Shown here: one piece after another, positions 50,115 through 59,041 of the stretch
How positions within the stretch are numbered: the first letter of the stretch is position 1
Layout: every line of letters begins with the position of its first letter
Assembly (NCBI RefSeq): GCF_023721815.1
Contig: NZ_JAMDLI010000022.1
Location: 434,001 to 498,000 of the forward strand
Length of the DNA: 64,000 nt
Origin: Pleomorphomonas sp. JP5
Lineage (GTDB): Bacteria; Pseudomonadota; Alphaproteobacteria; Rhizobiales; Pleomorphomonadaceae
Direction of reading: 5' to 3'
Made by a program: the position numbers and the translations under genes
The notes under the pieces: generated by a model
Seen by the model: only the letters and a program-made list of their open reading frames with translations
Told to the model about the DNA's origin: nothing
The model's database searches: none

Positions 50115-50445
50115 GTCGATTTCCTCCTTTTGGGCTCTTGGCGGCCGACCTCCGCCTCTGTCAGGCGGGCTAGTTATCCTTGGGATCGGGGTGGATGCAA
50201 GACTTGGCGCCTCTCCATGCATCGGCAATCCGGGGCATTGCAGTCCGGCCGGGAGCGCGAGGTCATGACAATATCGGCAAGGAACCGAGTCTGGCGGCGA
50301 GAAACGCGCTCAAAACCGTTAACAGTCGTTAACGAGGGGCTTGCGGAAGGGTGGCCTTCAGGTGGTATTTTAGCAGAAGAATCACGAATAGTCGTGGCGC
50401 GGATTCATCCGCGCTTCTAGTAAGTGCCATCGTGGAGACTGGCTC
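50115..50445. other. Intergenic region between gloA and the CSD gene
   Basis: 331 bases without a supportable gene. It contains GTTAAC twice (50318-50323, 50328-50333), a TTAA-N6-TTAAC arrangement that differs from the CtrA box by one base of spacing. No clear promoter is seen. It presumably carries both divergent promoters. Confidence 0.4.
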
Positions 50446-51021
50446 ATGGCCAAGGCTCAGTTTGTGTCGGAAGACAATAACGTTGACGAAGACGTCGGCG
50501 TGGAAGTCATTGAGGTCGCGGGCGTCATCAAGTGGTTCGACGTTGCGAAAGGATTTGGCTTTGTCGTGCCCGATGAGCCGGGCCTGCCCGACGTGCTGCT
50601 CCACGTTACCTGCTTGCGGCGCGATGGATTCCAGACGGCTTACGAGGGCTCTCGCGTCGTCTGCGAGGCGGTGCGTCGGCAGAAGGGGCTGCAGGCGATG
50701 CGCGTTCTGTCGATGGACGAGTCCACGGCTATTCATCCCTCTCAGTTGCCCCCCTCTCGCACCCACGTTCAGGTGACGCCGTCGAGCGGCCTCGAGCAGG
50801 TTGAGGTGAAGTGGTTCAACCGTGTTCGCGGGTTTGGCTTTCTGACGCGTGGTGACGGCAGCGAGGACATCTTCGTCCACATGGAAACGCTGCGTCGTTT
50901 TGGGATCACGGAACTTCGGCCTGGTCAGCGTGTGCTCGTGCGCTACGGCGATGGTCCCAAGGGGAAGATGGTCGCGGAAATCCGTCCGGTTCAGGCCGGT
51001 GGCATACCTTCGTCACATTGA
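50446..51021 (+). CDS. Double cold-shock-domain protein
   Basis: 191 residues with two cold-shock domains in tandem (about 23-90 and 115-183). RNP1-like motifs are KGFGFVV and RGFGFLT; RNP2-like motifs are VLLHV and IFVHM. A disordered Ser/Pro linker (about 93-113) joins them. Such proteins bind single-stranded RNA and DNA and act as chaperones or regulators. The first domain is divergent (VTCLRRDG in place of the usual ISA), so the second may do most of the binding. It precedes the DUF192 gene, an arrangement I recall from several alphaproteobacteria. Confidence 0.88.
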   Translation: MAKAQFVSEDNNVDEDVGVEVIEVAGVIKWFDVAKGFGFVVPDEPGLPDVLLHVTCLRRDGFQTAYEGSRVVCEAVRRQKGLQAMRVLSMDESTAIHPSQLPPSRTHVQVTPSSGLEQVEVKWFNRVRGFGFLTRGDGSEDIFVHMETLRRFGITELRPGQRVLVRYGDGPKGKMVAEIRPVQAGGIPSSH

Positions 51022-51114
51022 TGTCCTAATGGGGCGGCACGCGGCGCCGGGCGGGCCCGGCGAGGCGCGTCTTTTCGTGTGAGAACGCCGAACAGTCAGG
51101 GATCGAAGGCAAAA

Positions 51115-51630
51115 ATGTCGGAAGTCACCTCGTGGCGCCTGTTGATACGGGCGCTTGCCGCAGGTCTGGTTGCTGCGATCGCCATCCTCTACTTTTTCGG
51201 AAACGGTTCGAATGCCAGTCAGGGCGACAATCCAGTCGGCCCGCGCTCCAACCTAAGCATCGAGACGTCGACCGGCGTCTACCCGTATCAGGTCGAGGTT
51301 GCCGACAACGACGAGAGTCGGTCGCGCGGCCTGATGTTCCGGCGGTCGATCGAGCATGGAACCGGCATGCTGTTCGATATGGGCATGACGCGCGATGTCG
51401 CCTTCTGGATGCACAACACCTTCGTGCCGCTCGACATCATCTTCATCTCCGACGCGGGCCGGGTGGTTTCGGTCGCGCGCGGCGCAAAACCCCAGTCCGA
51501 TATGCGCATCCCGTCCGGCTCGCCCGTGCGTTTCGTACTTGAGATACCGACCCCCGAGGCAAAGCGTATCGACGTTTCGGTTGGCGATCTGGTTCGGCAT
51601 CCGATCATCGACGCCGTGGCCGGGCGGTAA
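51115..51630 (+). CDS. DUF192 protein, membrane-anchored
   Basis: 171 residues from the ATG at 51115 (GAAGG upstream). One N-terminal transmembrane segment (about 11-30, AAGLVAAIAILYFF), then the DUF192 beta-barrel with RSRGLMFRRSI, GMLFDMG, FWMHNTFVPLDIIFIS and VLEI. Topology suggests that the domain faces the periplasm. The function is unknown. It may be co-transcribed with the upstream CSD gene (93-base gap). Confidence 0.83.
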   Translation: MSEVTSWRLLIRALAAGLVAAIAILYFFGNGSNASQGDNPVGPRSNLSIETSTGVYPYQVEVADNDESRSRGLMFRRSIEHGTGMLFDMGMTRDVAFWMHNTFVPLDIIFISDAGRVVSVARGAKPQSDMRIPSGSPVRFVLEIPTPEAKRIDVSVGDLVRHPIIDAVAGR

Positions 51631-51661
51631 ACGCCCGGTTTGCCTCCCTCCGACGCCGGCC

Positions 51662-53500
51662 CTACTTGGTTGGCTCGTTGGGTTTTCCCTTGTTCCGGAA
51701 GCGTTGATGCAGCCGGTCGTAGAGGCGACGGATCTGCGACGGCGGCGGTAGCTGCGGCGTTCGCATGGAAACATCGACGACATCTTCAAGGCGCAGACTG
51801 GCCTTCAGAAGCTGTCCATCCTCCACGACGCGCGCGACGAGTTCGGCATAATTGGCGAGGGTCAACCGGCTTCCCGTATGCAGTCGGTTGCCATAGCGGA
51901 CCGAGAAGGCTTCGGCGACGGTGAGTCCGGCAAGCTTTGGCGGAATTTGCATCTCATAGAAGGTCGCAAGGTCGGAGAGAGGTGCGTCCGGGGCCACGGC
52001 GAACTCGCCAAAGGCACTGCGCTTGGCCGCCGTCACAGCCTCGGCCGGCAATGCCGCGAACAGCCTGTCGAGACGATTGACGCGATCCTGAGGGGAGATG
52101 AAATAGGCGTAATCGCCGGCCTTGATCTGTCCTGCCTCGGCGGCGTTCTTGACGGTGCCGTCGCGCACAACGATGACCGGTTTCAGCCAGGCGGGCAGGG
52201 AAGCCGGGCGCAGCGCGGCATAGCTGTCGGGCCTGACCGGATATCCGACCATCTCGTTGTCGGTCTGGCCGGGCAGGTCGATCTCGACGCGGCGGGCGCT
52301 CGCGGCCGGTCGCTTCAGCGCCATGCCAAAGAACCGGGCGGCCGGCGCGATGGTCCAGCCCTGGACGAGCAGCGATATCAGCACCACGAAGAACGCGACA
52401 TTGAAGTACATCGGTGCATTGGGCGCGCCGGCCAATGTCGGAACGGTGGCAAGGAAAATCGAGACGGCGCCACGCAGGCCCACCCAAGAGGCAAAGTTGA
52501 TTTCCGGCGGCGTAAAGCCCAGAGGCTTCAGGCAGATCCATACGGCCGCCGGTCGGCCGATGAGCATCAGGAACAGGGCGATGGTCAGGCCCTCAGGCGC
52601 ATACTCGATCAGGTTGCTCGGCGTCACCAGCAGGCCCAGCATCAGGAACATGACGATCTGGCAGAGCCAGGTGGCGCTTTCGAGGAACTTGCTGATGGCG
52701 GGGTAGGCGCGAACGCTGCTGTTGCCGACCACCAGACCTGCCACGTAGACGGCGAGAAAGCCTGAGCCGTCGAAATAGGAAGTTGCGCCGAAAACGCTGA
52801 CCGTCAGCGCAATGACGAACAGCGGGTGCAGCCCCCCCGGCAACGTCAGCCGATTGAGCGCGAGCGTCGCCACGCTGCCGCCGGCAATCCCCATGGCGGC
52901 GCCAAGCAATGCCTGCCGGCTGAGCTCGGTCAGTGTGCCGAACCCCGGTGACGAGTGGGCGACTGCAAGCTCGGTAAGGACAATGGTGAGAAAGACGGCC
53001 ACGGGATCGTTGGATCCGGATTCGATCTCGAGCGTCGAACCGATGCGCGGCTTGAGCTGAAGACCGCCCGTCTTCAGCAGGAAGAACACCGCCGCCGCGT
53101 CGGTCGAGGCGATGATGGAACCGAGCAGCAACCCTTCGATGAGGGTGTATCCCATGACCAGATAGCTGAACACGCCGATCAGAAGGGCGGTTACCGCGAC
53201 GCCGACCGTTGCCAGCGCCAGAGATGGGGCTAGCGCCTCCCGTGTTTCCGCGAGCCGCGTCCTGAGCCCGCCGTCGAACAGGATGATGGCGAGCGCGCAG
53301 GAGCCGATCAGGTAGGTGAGACGATAGTTGCTGAACTCTATTCCACCGGGGCCGTCAACGCCGGCCAGCATACCCACCACCAGGAACACCAGGAGCAGGG
53401 GAGTGCCGAAACGCGAGGCCAGCAAGCTGGAGAGAATGCCGAGGAGGATCAGCGTCGCGCCCAAGGCCAAGACAAGATTGGCGACCGCGATCTGATGCAT
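51662..53500 (-). CDS. Potassium/proton antiporter, NhaP2/CvrA family
   Basis: 612 residues: about 12-13 membrane segments of a Na+/H+ exchanger domain (residues 1-400, with FDGGLRTRL and the ion-site IESGSNDPVAV). A cytoplasmic TrkA_C/RCK-C segment with SFRVRYGNRL-like pattern follows, and a CorC-HlyC-like end. NhaP2-type proteins export K+ against protons and are gated by RCK-type domains. The ATG at 53500 is supported by the first hydrophobic segment. Convergent with the DUF192 gene (31 bases). Confidence 0.9.
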   Translation of the reverse strand: MHQIAVANLVLALGATLILLGILSSLLASRFGTPLLLVFLVVGMLAGVDGPGGIEFSNYRLTYLIGSCALAIILFDGGLRTRLAETREALAPSLALATVGVAVTALLIGVFSYLVMGYTLIEGLLLGSIIASTDAAAVFFLLKTGGLQLKPRIGSTLEIESGSNDPVAVFLTIVLTELAVAHSSPGFGTLTELSRQALLGAAMGIAGGSVATLALNRLTLPGGLHPLFVIALTVSVFGATSYFDGSGFLAVYVAGLVVGNSSVRAYPAISKFLESATWLCQIVMFLMLGLLVTPSNLIEYAPEGLTIALFLMLIGRPAAVWICLKPLGFTPPEINFASWVGLRGAVSIFLATVPTLAGAPNAPMYFNVAFFVVLISLLVQGWTIAPAARFFGMALKRPAASARRVEIDLPGQTDNEMVGYPVRPDSYAALRPASLPAWLKPVIVVRDGTVKNAAEAGQIKAGDYAYFISPQDRVNRLDRLFAALPAEAVTAAKRSAFGEFAVAPDAPLSDLATFYEMQIPPKLAGLTVAEAFSVRYGNRLHTGSRLTLANYAELVARVVEDGQLLKASLRLEDVVDVSMRTPQLPPPSQIRRLYDRLHQRFRNKGKPNEPTK

Positions 53501-53881
53501 ACGAGCCTCGGTTGTTGAGGGAGTCTATGGAATAGACTTCGACATTCGAGCCCCGGCAGACACAGTGCGCCGGATCTAGCGTCAGATCCAAAGACTCCGT
53601 TGGGAGCAGCGAGTTTTCATGGCCGTCTAGCCTCTGGCGCTTGATCCGAGCAAGACATCGGAGAGCGGCAAGTTCCAGAGTCGAACCACTTAGGTGACAT
53701 GCTTCCATATTGAGGCGACTTTGGGAACCAGTTCATGAAGATCGCGCGTTTTTCACAGTCGGCTCCAACAATATTCCGATTGCGTCGGCGGGTTGCGCAA
53801 GTGTGATGCCCAGACGTAGCGTTCCGTGATAAGAGGCGCGCGTATCGCCCGACAGCGGGCTCCCACTGCGGATTTCGATGC
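53501..53881. other. Divergent intergenic region, antiporter/glycosyltransferase
   Basis: 381 bases with no supportable gene. AGTCTAT-GGA-ATAGACT (53522-53538) and GGATCT-AGCGTC-AGATCC (53572-53589) are perfect small hairpins in what would be the antiporter leader. No recognised K+ or c-di-AMP riboswitch motif is seen. Confidence 0.4.
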
Positions 53882-55582
53882 ATGGACAATGAGAGCGATA
53901 AGGGGATCGGCGAAGACGGAGCGCCAGTTGCGCCGGCAGCATCCCGAAAGGGATGGGCATTCGCGCACTCCCATCTCGTCAATCTCCTCGTCCTGACCTT
54001 TGTCACGCTTGCGCTGCTCGCCCCTGGCATTTCCTCGTTGCCGCTGACCGATCGCGACGAGGCGCTCTACGTCCAGGCGTCCCACCAGATGCTGGAGACG
54101 GGAGACTGGGTGGACATCCGCTTCCAGGATGAGCCTCGCTACAAGAAACCCGTCGGCATCTACTGGATTCAGGCCGCGACCGCCGAGCTGTCGGGCTATG
54201 CCGCCGCCGCTCCACTTTGGGTCTATCGCCTGCCGTCACTGGTCGGCGCGGTCCTTGTCGTGCTCTTCACCTACGGCATTGGCGCGACGCTCGGCACGGC
54301 GCGGGCTGGGCTGTTTGCCGGCCTTCTTTCCGCCTCGACGATGCTCATCGGTTTTGAGGCGCGCATCGCCAAGACCGATGCCATGCTGTGCGCCACGGTG
54401 CTCGCCGCGGAGTTCGCGTTGGCCCGCGCCTATGTCGATCAGGCGAGGGCGAGGTCGTTCCCGCGCAATGCCCTGTTCTGGACGGCCATGGGTATCGGCG
54501 TTCTGATCAAAGGCCCCATCACACCGTTGGTGGCCGCTCTCACGCTTCTTGCCATTTGGGCAAAGGAGCGATCGACGACCCTCTGGCGCTCGCTGTCGCC
54601 GCTCAAGGGCATCGTCTGGATGCTGCTTCTCGCTCTGCCTTGGCTGATTGCCATCGGTTGGATCTCGGGCGGGGCGTTCTTCAGCCAGGCCGTTGGCCGC
54701 GACATGCTCGGCAAGGTCGCCTCCGGCCAGGAGTCGCACGGCGCACCGCCGGGCATGCATCTGCTTGTGGCGCTTGGTACCTTCTGGCCGCTATCGACGC
54801 TGGCGCCGCTGGCGGTCGTTCAGGCCTGGAAAACGCGACGCGAGCCTGCGATCTTCTTTCTGATCGCCTGGGCGCTGCCCGGCTGGATCGTGTTCGAGGC
54901 GGTTGCCACCAAACTGCCCAACTATGTGTTGCCCTTCATGCCGGCGCTGGCGGTCTTGATCGGCCTGCTTCTCGATACCGGCATTCTTGGCGCGGCGCGG
55001 CGCGGATGGCGTGTTTCTGTCGCGTTCATCGCGATCGGGTCGCTCCTGGTCGGCTTCGGCCTCAACATCGCCTTTCTCGTTTATCAGGGATACGCGAGTT
55101 GGCAGGGGCTCGTCGGAGCGGTTGTTATCGCCGGCCTCGGTCTGTCGGCGAGCCGTTTGCTGGCTTCGGGGCGTTTGCGGTCCGGACTGGTGGCGATGGT
55201 TGCCGCCTCAGGCGGCCTGATGCTGCTCGGCTACGTGATCCTTCTGCCAGCGGCGCGGCAGATCTGGCTCAGCGACGATCTGGCCGACGCCGTAGCCGCC
55301 ACCCGCCAGTGCGATGCGCCTGCGATTTCGATCGCGGGCTATGGCGAACCGAGCACCGTCTTCCGGCTTGGCACCGGAGTTGTTCGGGCGGGTGTATCGG
55401 GCGTCGCCGAATCCTTCCGATCGAATGACTGCGCCATTGCCATCGTCCCGCAAGAGGCGCGGGGCGAGTTTCTGACGGCGCTCGGCGATGTCGAGACAGC
55501 GCCGGAACCGGCCGCCACCGTCACCGGTCGCAATCTCAATGGCATGAAGCTCCGCACCATGCTGCTGTTTTCGAAGCCGTGA
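53882..55582 (+). CDS. GT-C glycosyltransferase, ArnT/Rgt-like (PMT superfamily)
   Basis: 566-residue integral membrane enzyme with about 11-12 hydrophobic segments. It uses a polyprenyl-phosphate sugar donor on the periplasmic side. The catalytic acidic loop after the first segment is LPLTDRDEALYVQASHQML, and RFQDEPRYKKPVGIYW is a family feature. In Rhizobium, RgtA-D of this fold add galacturonate to lipid A or core. Here it is coupled with a GT2 and a LAB_N gene, which points to the same donor pathway. The transferred sugar is not determinable. Confidence 0.88.
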   Translation: MDNESDKGIGEDGAPVAPAASRKGWAFAHSHLVNLLVLTFVTLALLAPGISSLPLTDRDEALYVQASHQMLETGDWVDIRFQDEPRYKKPVGIYWIQAATAELSGYAAAAPLWVYRLPSLVGAVLVVLFTYGIGATLGTARAGLFAGLLSASTMLIGFEARIAKTDAMLCATVLAAEFALARAYVDQARARSFPRNALFWTAMGIGVLIKGPITPLVAALTLLAIWAKERSTTLWRSLSPLKGIVWMLLLALPWLIAIGWISGGAFFSQAVGRDMLGKVASGQESHGAPPGMHLLVALGTFWPLSTLAPLAVVQAWKTRREPAIFFLIAWALPGWIVFEAVATKLPNYVLPFMPALAVLIGLLLDTGILGAARRGWRVSVAFIAIGSLLVGFGLNIAFLVYQGYASWQGLVGAVVIAGLGLSASRLLASGRLRSGLVAMVAASGGLMLLGYVILLPAARQIWLSDDLADAVAATRQCDAPAISIAGYGEPSTVFRLGTGVVRAGVSGVAESFRSNDCAIAIVPQEARGEFLTALGDVETAPEPAATVTGRNLNGMKLRTMLLFSKP

Positions 55583-55592
55583 GGAGCCGACC

Positions 55593-57191
55593 ATGCTGAT
55601 CAACAAGCGGCCCGCCCGCTGGCGCGATCCCGACGTCGTCAGGACGGCACTCTGGCTGGTCGGCCTGCTGACGGTGCTTGCCGTCATCGTGGCAAGCCGC
55701 TTCGACGAGGACGCACGCGCCTGGGTGATGGCTGGCGGGCCGCCGGCGTCCATCTGGCCCATTCTGTCGCGGTTGGGCCAATCCGACTGGATGCTGATTC
55801 CGTCAGGCCTCGCGGTTCTGCTTCTCCATTATCTCAATCGCCCGAAGTTTGGCCCTCCGGGGAGCTTCGCAACGCTTCAGAACATGGTTTTGTTCTTTTT
55901 CGCGTCGATCGCGGTAACGGGAATTGCGGTCTTGATCGTCAAGTACTCGCTTGGCTTCTCGCGCCCGTCGGTCGCGGGCGAACGGGTTGTCCGGTTTTTT
56001 GCCTTCCGCCCGTCCTACGCCGCTTTCCCGTCCGGGCACTCGACGACGGCGGCGGCCTTCGCACTGTCGTTGACGCTCTTGTGGCGCCCGCTGGCTGTCG
56101 TGGTATGGCCGTTCGCCCTTGCGATCGGCGTATCGCGGGTGATGGTCAACGCTCACCGCATCTCGGATGTAGTCGCCGGCCTCTCGTTCGGCACTTGGGG
56201 CACGCTGCTCGTCGCCGTGTGGTTCGCCAGGCATGGCCGGTTGTTCCGCCTGTCCGAGAGCGGATTGCCGCTGCCGCTTCGCCATCGGATCGACATGATC
56301 TCCGGCGAGGGCAGGGCCTTGTTGATGCGGCTGCGTCTTGCCATAAGCAGGCAAAGCATCGATCCAGTTTTTTGTTCTTCAGGAGCCGGGGTGCCGGACG
56401 CCGGGACGAGCGCGGACCCGGTCGGAGTGACCAGCATGATCTTACCGAAGCCTTCCGAGACGGGATTTGTCTCGGTCGTCATTCCCGCCCGCAACGAAGC
56501 GGACAATCTGGCCGTCATCGTGCCGGAGATATTTGCGGCCATGACAGGCCGCGCCTTCGAGGTGATCGTCGTCGACGACGGCTCGACCGACGGCACGGGC
56601 GCCGCCATCGTGGCCTGGAAGGCGGAAGGCAAGCCCGTCCGCCACATTCGTCATGTCGAAGCTTGCGGCCAATCGGCCGCCGTCCGCTCGGGCGTGCTTG
56701 CCGCGCGCGGTGAGATCGTCGCCACGATCGACGGCGACGGCCAGAACGACCCAGCTTACATCCCGAAGCTGGTCGACGCGCTCGTCGCAGCCGGTCCTTC
56801 CGTTGGAATCGCCGCCGGACAGCGCCTCAAGCGAACCGACGGGTTGGCCAAGCGCTACGCGTCGCGCTTCGCCAACTGGCTGCGCAACGCCATCCTGAAG
56901 GATGCAACCCGAGACACCGGCTGCGGCCTCAAGGCGGTGCGACGCGACATTTTCCTGCTCTTGCCCTTCTTCCACGGTTGGCACCGCTACCTTCCGGCGC
57001 TGGTGCTTCGCGAGGGATACGGCGTCACCCATCTCGACGTGGTCGATCGGTCGCGCATGCACGGTGCATCCAACTACGGCATCTTTGACCGTGCGCTTCA
57101 GGGCGTACTCGATCTCTTCGGCGTCTGGTGGCTGAAGCGGCGTATCAAGCGTCTTCCCGTCGTCTCGGAAATCGGAAACGACAATGGCTGA
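55593..57191 (+). CDS. Fused PAP2 phosphatase - GT2 polyprenyl-phosphate glycosyltransferase
   Basis: 532 residues in one frame. N-terminal membrane PAP2 domain with all three motifs: K117-x6-RP125, PSGH (146-149), SR181-182...H188...D192, plus five or six hydrophobic segments. After a linker (about 225-285) comes a GT2 domain of the DPM1/ArnC/RgtE kind: SVVIPARNEADNL (294-306), VVDDGSTDGT and IDGDGQNDP (DxD). The GT2 half has no added membrane helices. An internal ATG at 56436 (Met282) with GGAG upstream could also give a free GT2. PAP2 enzymes of this class dephosphorylate lipid A (LpxE/LpxF) or prenyl diphosphates. Confidence 0.85.
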   Translation: MLINKRPARWRDPDVVRTALWLVGLLTVLAVIVASRFDEDARAWVMAGGPPASIWPILSRLGQSDWMLIPSGLAVLLLHYLNRPKFGPPGSFATLQNMVLFFFASIAVTGIAVLIVKYSLGFSRPSVAGERVVRFFAFRPSYAAFPSGHSTTAAAFALSLTLLWRPLAVVVWPFALAIGVSRVMVNAHRISDVVAGLSFGTWGTLLVAVWFARHGRLFRLSESGLPLPLRHRIDMISGEGRALLMRLRLAISRQSIDPVFCSSGAGVPDAGTSADPVGVTSMILPKPSETGFVSVVIPARNEADNLAVIVPEIFAAMTGRAFEVIVVDDGSTDGTGAAIVAWKAEGKPVRHIRHVEACGQSAAVRSGVLAARGEIVATIDGDGQNDPAYIPKLVDALVAAGPSVGIAAGQRLKRTDGLAKRYASRFANWLRNAILKDATRDTGCGLKAVRRDIFLLLPFFHGWHRYLPALVLREGYGVTHLDVVDRSRMHGASNYGIFDRALQGVLDLFGVWWLKRRIKRLPVVSEIGNDNG

Positions 57192-57510
57192 TCTCTTCGC
57201 GCAGTTTGCCGGCTGGCTTCACGACGTGTTCGTCAAGCAGCTCGATTTCTGGGTCATTCTCGGCTTCGTCGCCCAGCTCATGTTCACCATGCGCTTCGTC
57301 GTGCAATGGCTTGCTTCCGAGAAGGCCAAGGCTTCGGTCATTCCGGTGGCTTTCTGGCTGTTCTCGCTGGGCGGCGGTTTTCTTCTTCTGGTCTACTCGA
57401 TCGCTCGGCAGGATCCTGTGTTCATTGCCGGGCAGGGCCTTGGTCTTCTCATCTACATCCGTAACCTGATGTTGATTCGGAAGTCGACCAAACGCGCGCG
57501 ATCCGACTGA
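57184..57510 (+). CDS. LAB_N (lipid A biosynthesis N-terminal domain) membrane protein
   Basis: 108 residues with about three membrane segments: LDFWVILGFVAQLMFTMRFVVQWLASEKAK and SVIPVAFWLFSLGGGFLLLVYSI, the LAB_N signature. In Rhizobium a similar small protein (RgtF) works with the GT2 RgtE to make dodecaprenyl-phosphate galacturonate (established there; function here inferred). The ATG overlaps the fusion gene stop as ATGGCTGA. Third gene of the operon. The repeat copy 2 follows its stop by 13 bases. Confidence 0.88.
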   Translation: MADLFAQFAGWLHDVFVKQLDFWVILGFVAQLMFTMRFVVQWLASEKAKASVIPVAFWLFSLGGGFLLLVYSIARQDPVFIAGQGLGLLIYIRNLMLIRKSTKRARSD

Positions 57511-57523
57511 TCGAAACGGCTCC

Positions 57524-57588
57524 CAGAGCATTCGCTGGGGCAGCCGCTTTTCGATCAGGTTGATTCAACCTGATCGGCGGGTGCTCTA
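57524..57588. repeat. 65-bp dispersed palindromic repeat, copy 2
   Basis: Inverted copy of the element at 26483-26547, with 4 differences in 65. Two of these change a C-G pair of the dyad to T-A, so the stem is preserved. Its outer TAG (minus strand, 57588-57586) is the stop codon of ruvX. It lies between convergent genes. Confidence 0.85.
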
Positions 57589-58080
57589 CAGTCGGCGGGG
57601 GTCATCGGCACGCGCGGCAAGGTGAAGGCGGTCGAGAAAACCCTGCAGGATGAAGCTCGCCGCGAGCTTGTCGACCACTTCGTCGCGTCGACGACGCGAG
57701 GCGTCCGCCTCAAGAAGCGTCCGGGTGACAGCCGCCGTTGAAAGTCTCTCGTCCCAGAAAAACAGAGGGCGTCCGTCGAGTGGCGCGAGATTGCGAGCGA
57801 AAGCGCGCGTCGATTGGGCGCGAGGTCCCTCGCTGCCGTCCATGTTGATCGGTAAGCCCAGGATGTAGGCGCCGACATTGTGCTTGTCGGCAAGCTCGAT
57901 CAGTGCGGCGGCATCCCTGCCGAACTTGACGCGGGAAAGAGTTACCAAGGGCGTCGCGATAAGGAACCGTTCGTCGGAAACGGCGACGCCGATCGTCTTG
58001 GTTCCGAGATCAAGGCCGAGCAGGCGTCGCCCCGGCTCCAGGGTCGCCACAAAGGCAACGGGGTCTTCGGTCTCGGTCAT
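57586..58080 (-). CDS. ruvX: Holliday junction resolvase-like RuvX (YqgF)
   Basis: 164 residues from the ATG at 58080 (GAGG upstream). RNase-H-like fold with LLGLDLGTKTIGVAVSD (catalytic Asp), YILGLPINMDGSEGPRAQSTRAFA and WDERLSTAAVTRTL. The frame stays open to 58380, but that extension is unlike the family. YqgF proteins act in pre-16S rRNA maturation or resolution. The stop TAG falls in the repeat. Confidence 0.92.
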   Translation of the reverse strand: MTETEDPVAFVATLEPGRRLLGLDLGTKTIGVAVSDERFLIATPLVTLSRVKFGRDAAALIELADKHNVGAYILGLPINMDGSEGPRAQSTRAFARNLAPLDGRPLFFWDERLSTAAVTRTLLEADASRRRRDEVVDKLAASFILQGFLDRLHLAARADDPRRL

Positions 58081-58153
58081 TGGGTCTGCCTCATCCTGCG
58101 CGGAGGCATTGCCTATCACGGCCAGCGCTTCTGCCCAAGTTGCGATACTGGGG

Positions 58154-59041
58154 TCAGGAGACGATTTCCGGCGAGGTGGCCGAGACGCGGTCGCGACCGG
58201 TGTTCTTTGCCTGGTAGAGCGCGAAGTCTGCGCGACGGTAGAGGTCATTGACCGTGTCGCCCGGCCGAAACTCGGCGACGCCGAAACTCGCGGTAATCCG
58301 AATGGTGTTGTCGCCGCGTTCGATGGAGAGCGCATTGACCTGTTCGCGAAGATACTCAGCGACCGAAAAGCCGCCATCAATGGGAATGCTGGGCAGAATC
58401 ACGGCGAACTCTTCGCCACCGATGCGGGAGAAATGCCCGTCCGGCGGCACTCGGAGCGTCCCCACGCTGCGGATTACGTCGTCGCCGACATCATGGCCGT
58501 AGATATCGTTGATATGTTTGAAGTGATCGATGTCGAACAGAATGAGCGAGAAGGTTCCGCCGACTTCGGCGGTGGCGATTTCCGCGTCGAACCGTTGGCG
58601 AAAGGCGCCTCGGTTGAAGAGGCCGGACAATGGGTCGACGGTCGCCATTTCGATGAGACGACGCTGCATGATCAACGTTCGCTCGGCGACACGCAGCCTA
58701 GCGTTGAGTTCATCCTGGCGCGGCGGCTTGGACATGAAGTCGTCGGCGCCCGCGTCGAGTACGCTGATGGAGTGCTGCGCATCGTTGGAGGCGGACATGC
58801 CGATGACATAGAGAGGGCGTCCCGCGTCTGCGAGGAGGCGCGCCTCCCAGCAAAGCTCGGTGCCTGAAACGCCACCGATTTCAAAGCTGGTAATCAGTAC
58901 CTCGGCTTGCGGTGTCGACCGAATGTAAAGAAGCGCCTCGCAACCGTCGGTAAAATAAGCGACGTCATCACCGCGAGGTTCAAGCATCCTTTGCAGGATC
59001 ATCAGTCCGGTTCGACTGCCGTCGACGAGCACGATGTGCAT
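58154..59041 (-). CDS. Diguanylate cyclase with degenerate receiver domain
   Basis: 295 residues. The receiver domain (1-115) keeps Asp7 and Lys105, but the phospho-acceptor Asp is replaced (LITSFEIGG, Ser52 at the aligned site), so it probably cannot be phosphorylated in the usual way. The GGDEF domain (about 130-290) is catalytic: FDIDHFKHIND and GGEEF (208-212). The inhibitory RxxD site is imperfect (R197...D201). It resembles a PleD fragment with a single receiver. Likely output is c-di-GMP under a non-phosphate signal. There is no EAL partner nearby. Confidence 0.87.
   Translation of the reverse strand: MHIVLVDGSRTGLMILQRMLEPRGDDVAYFTDGCEALLYIRSTPQAEVLITSFEIGGVSGTELCWEARLLADAGRPLYVIGMSASNDAQHSISVLDAGADDFMSKPPRQDELNARLRVAERTLIMQRRLIEMATVDPLSGLFNRGAFRQRFDAEIATAEVGGTFSLILFDIDHFKHINDIYGHDVGDDVIRSVGTLRVPPDGHFSRIGGEEFAVILPSIPIDGGFSVAEYLREQVNALSIERGDNTIRITASFGVAEFRPGDTVNDLYRRADFALYQAKNTGRDRVSATSPEIVS

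Noticed and set aside
50318-50333. Possible CtrA box upstream of the CSD gene
   Set aside because: TTAA-N6-TTAAC has a 6-base spacer rather than the canonical 7, and there is no supporting context.
57586-58380. Longer start for ruvX at 58380
   Set aside because: The 100 extra residues are Ser/Arg-rich and overlap the GGDEF gene; the ATG at 58080 has a ribosome site and fits family length.
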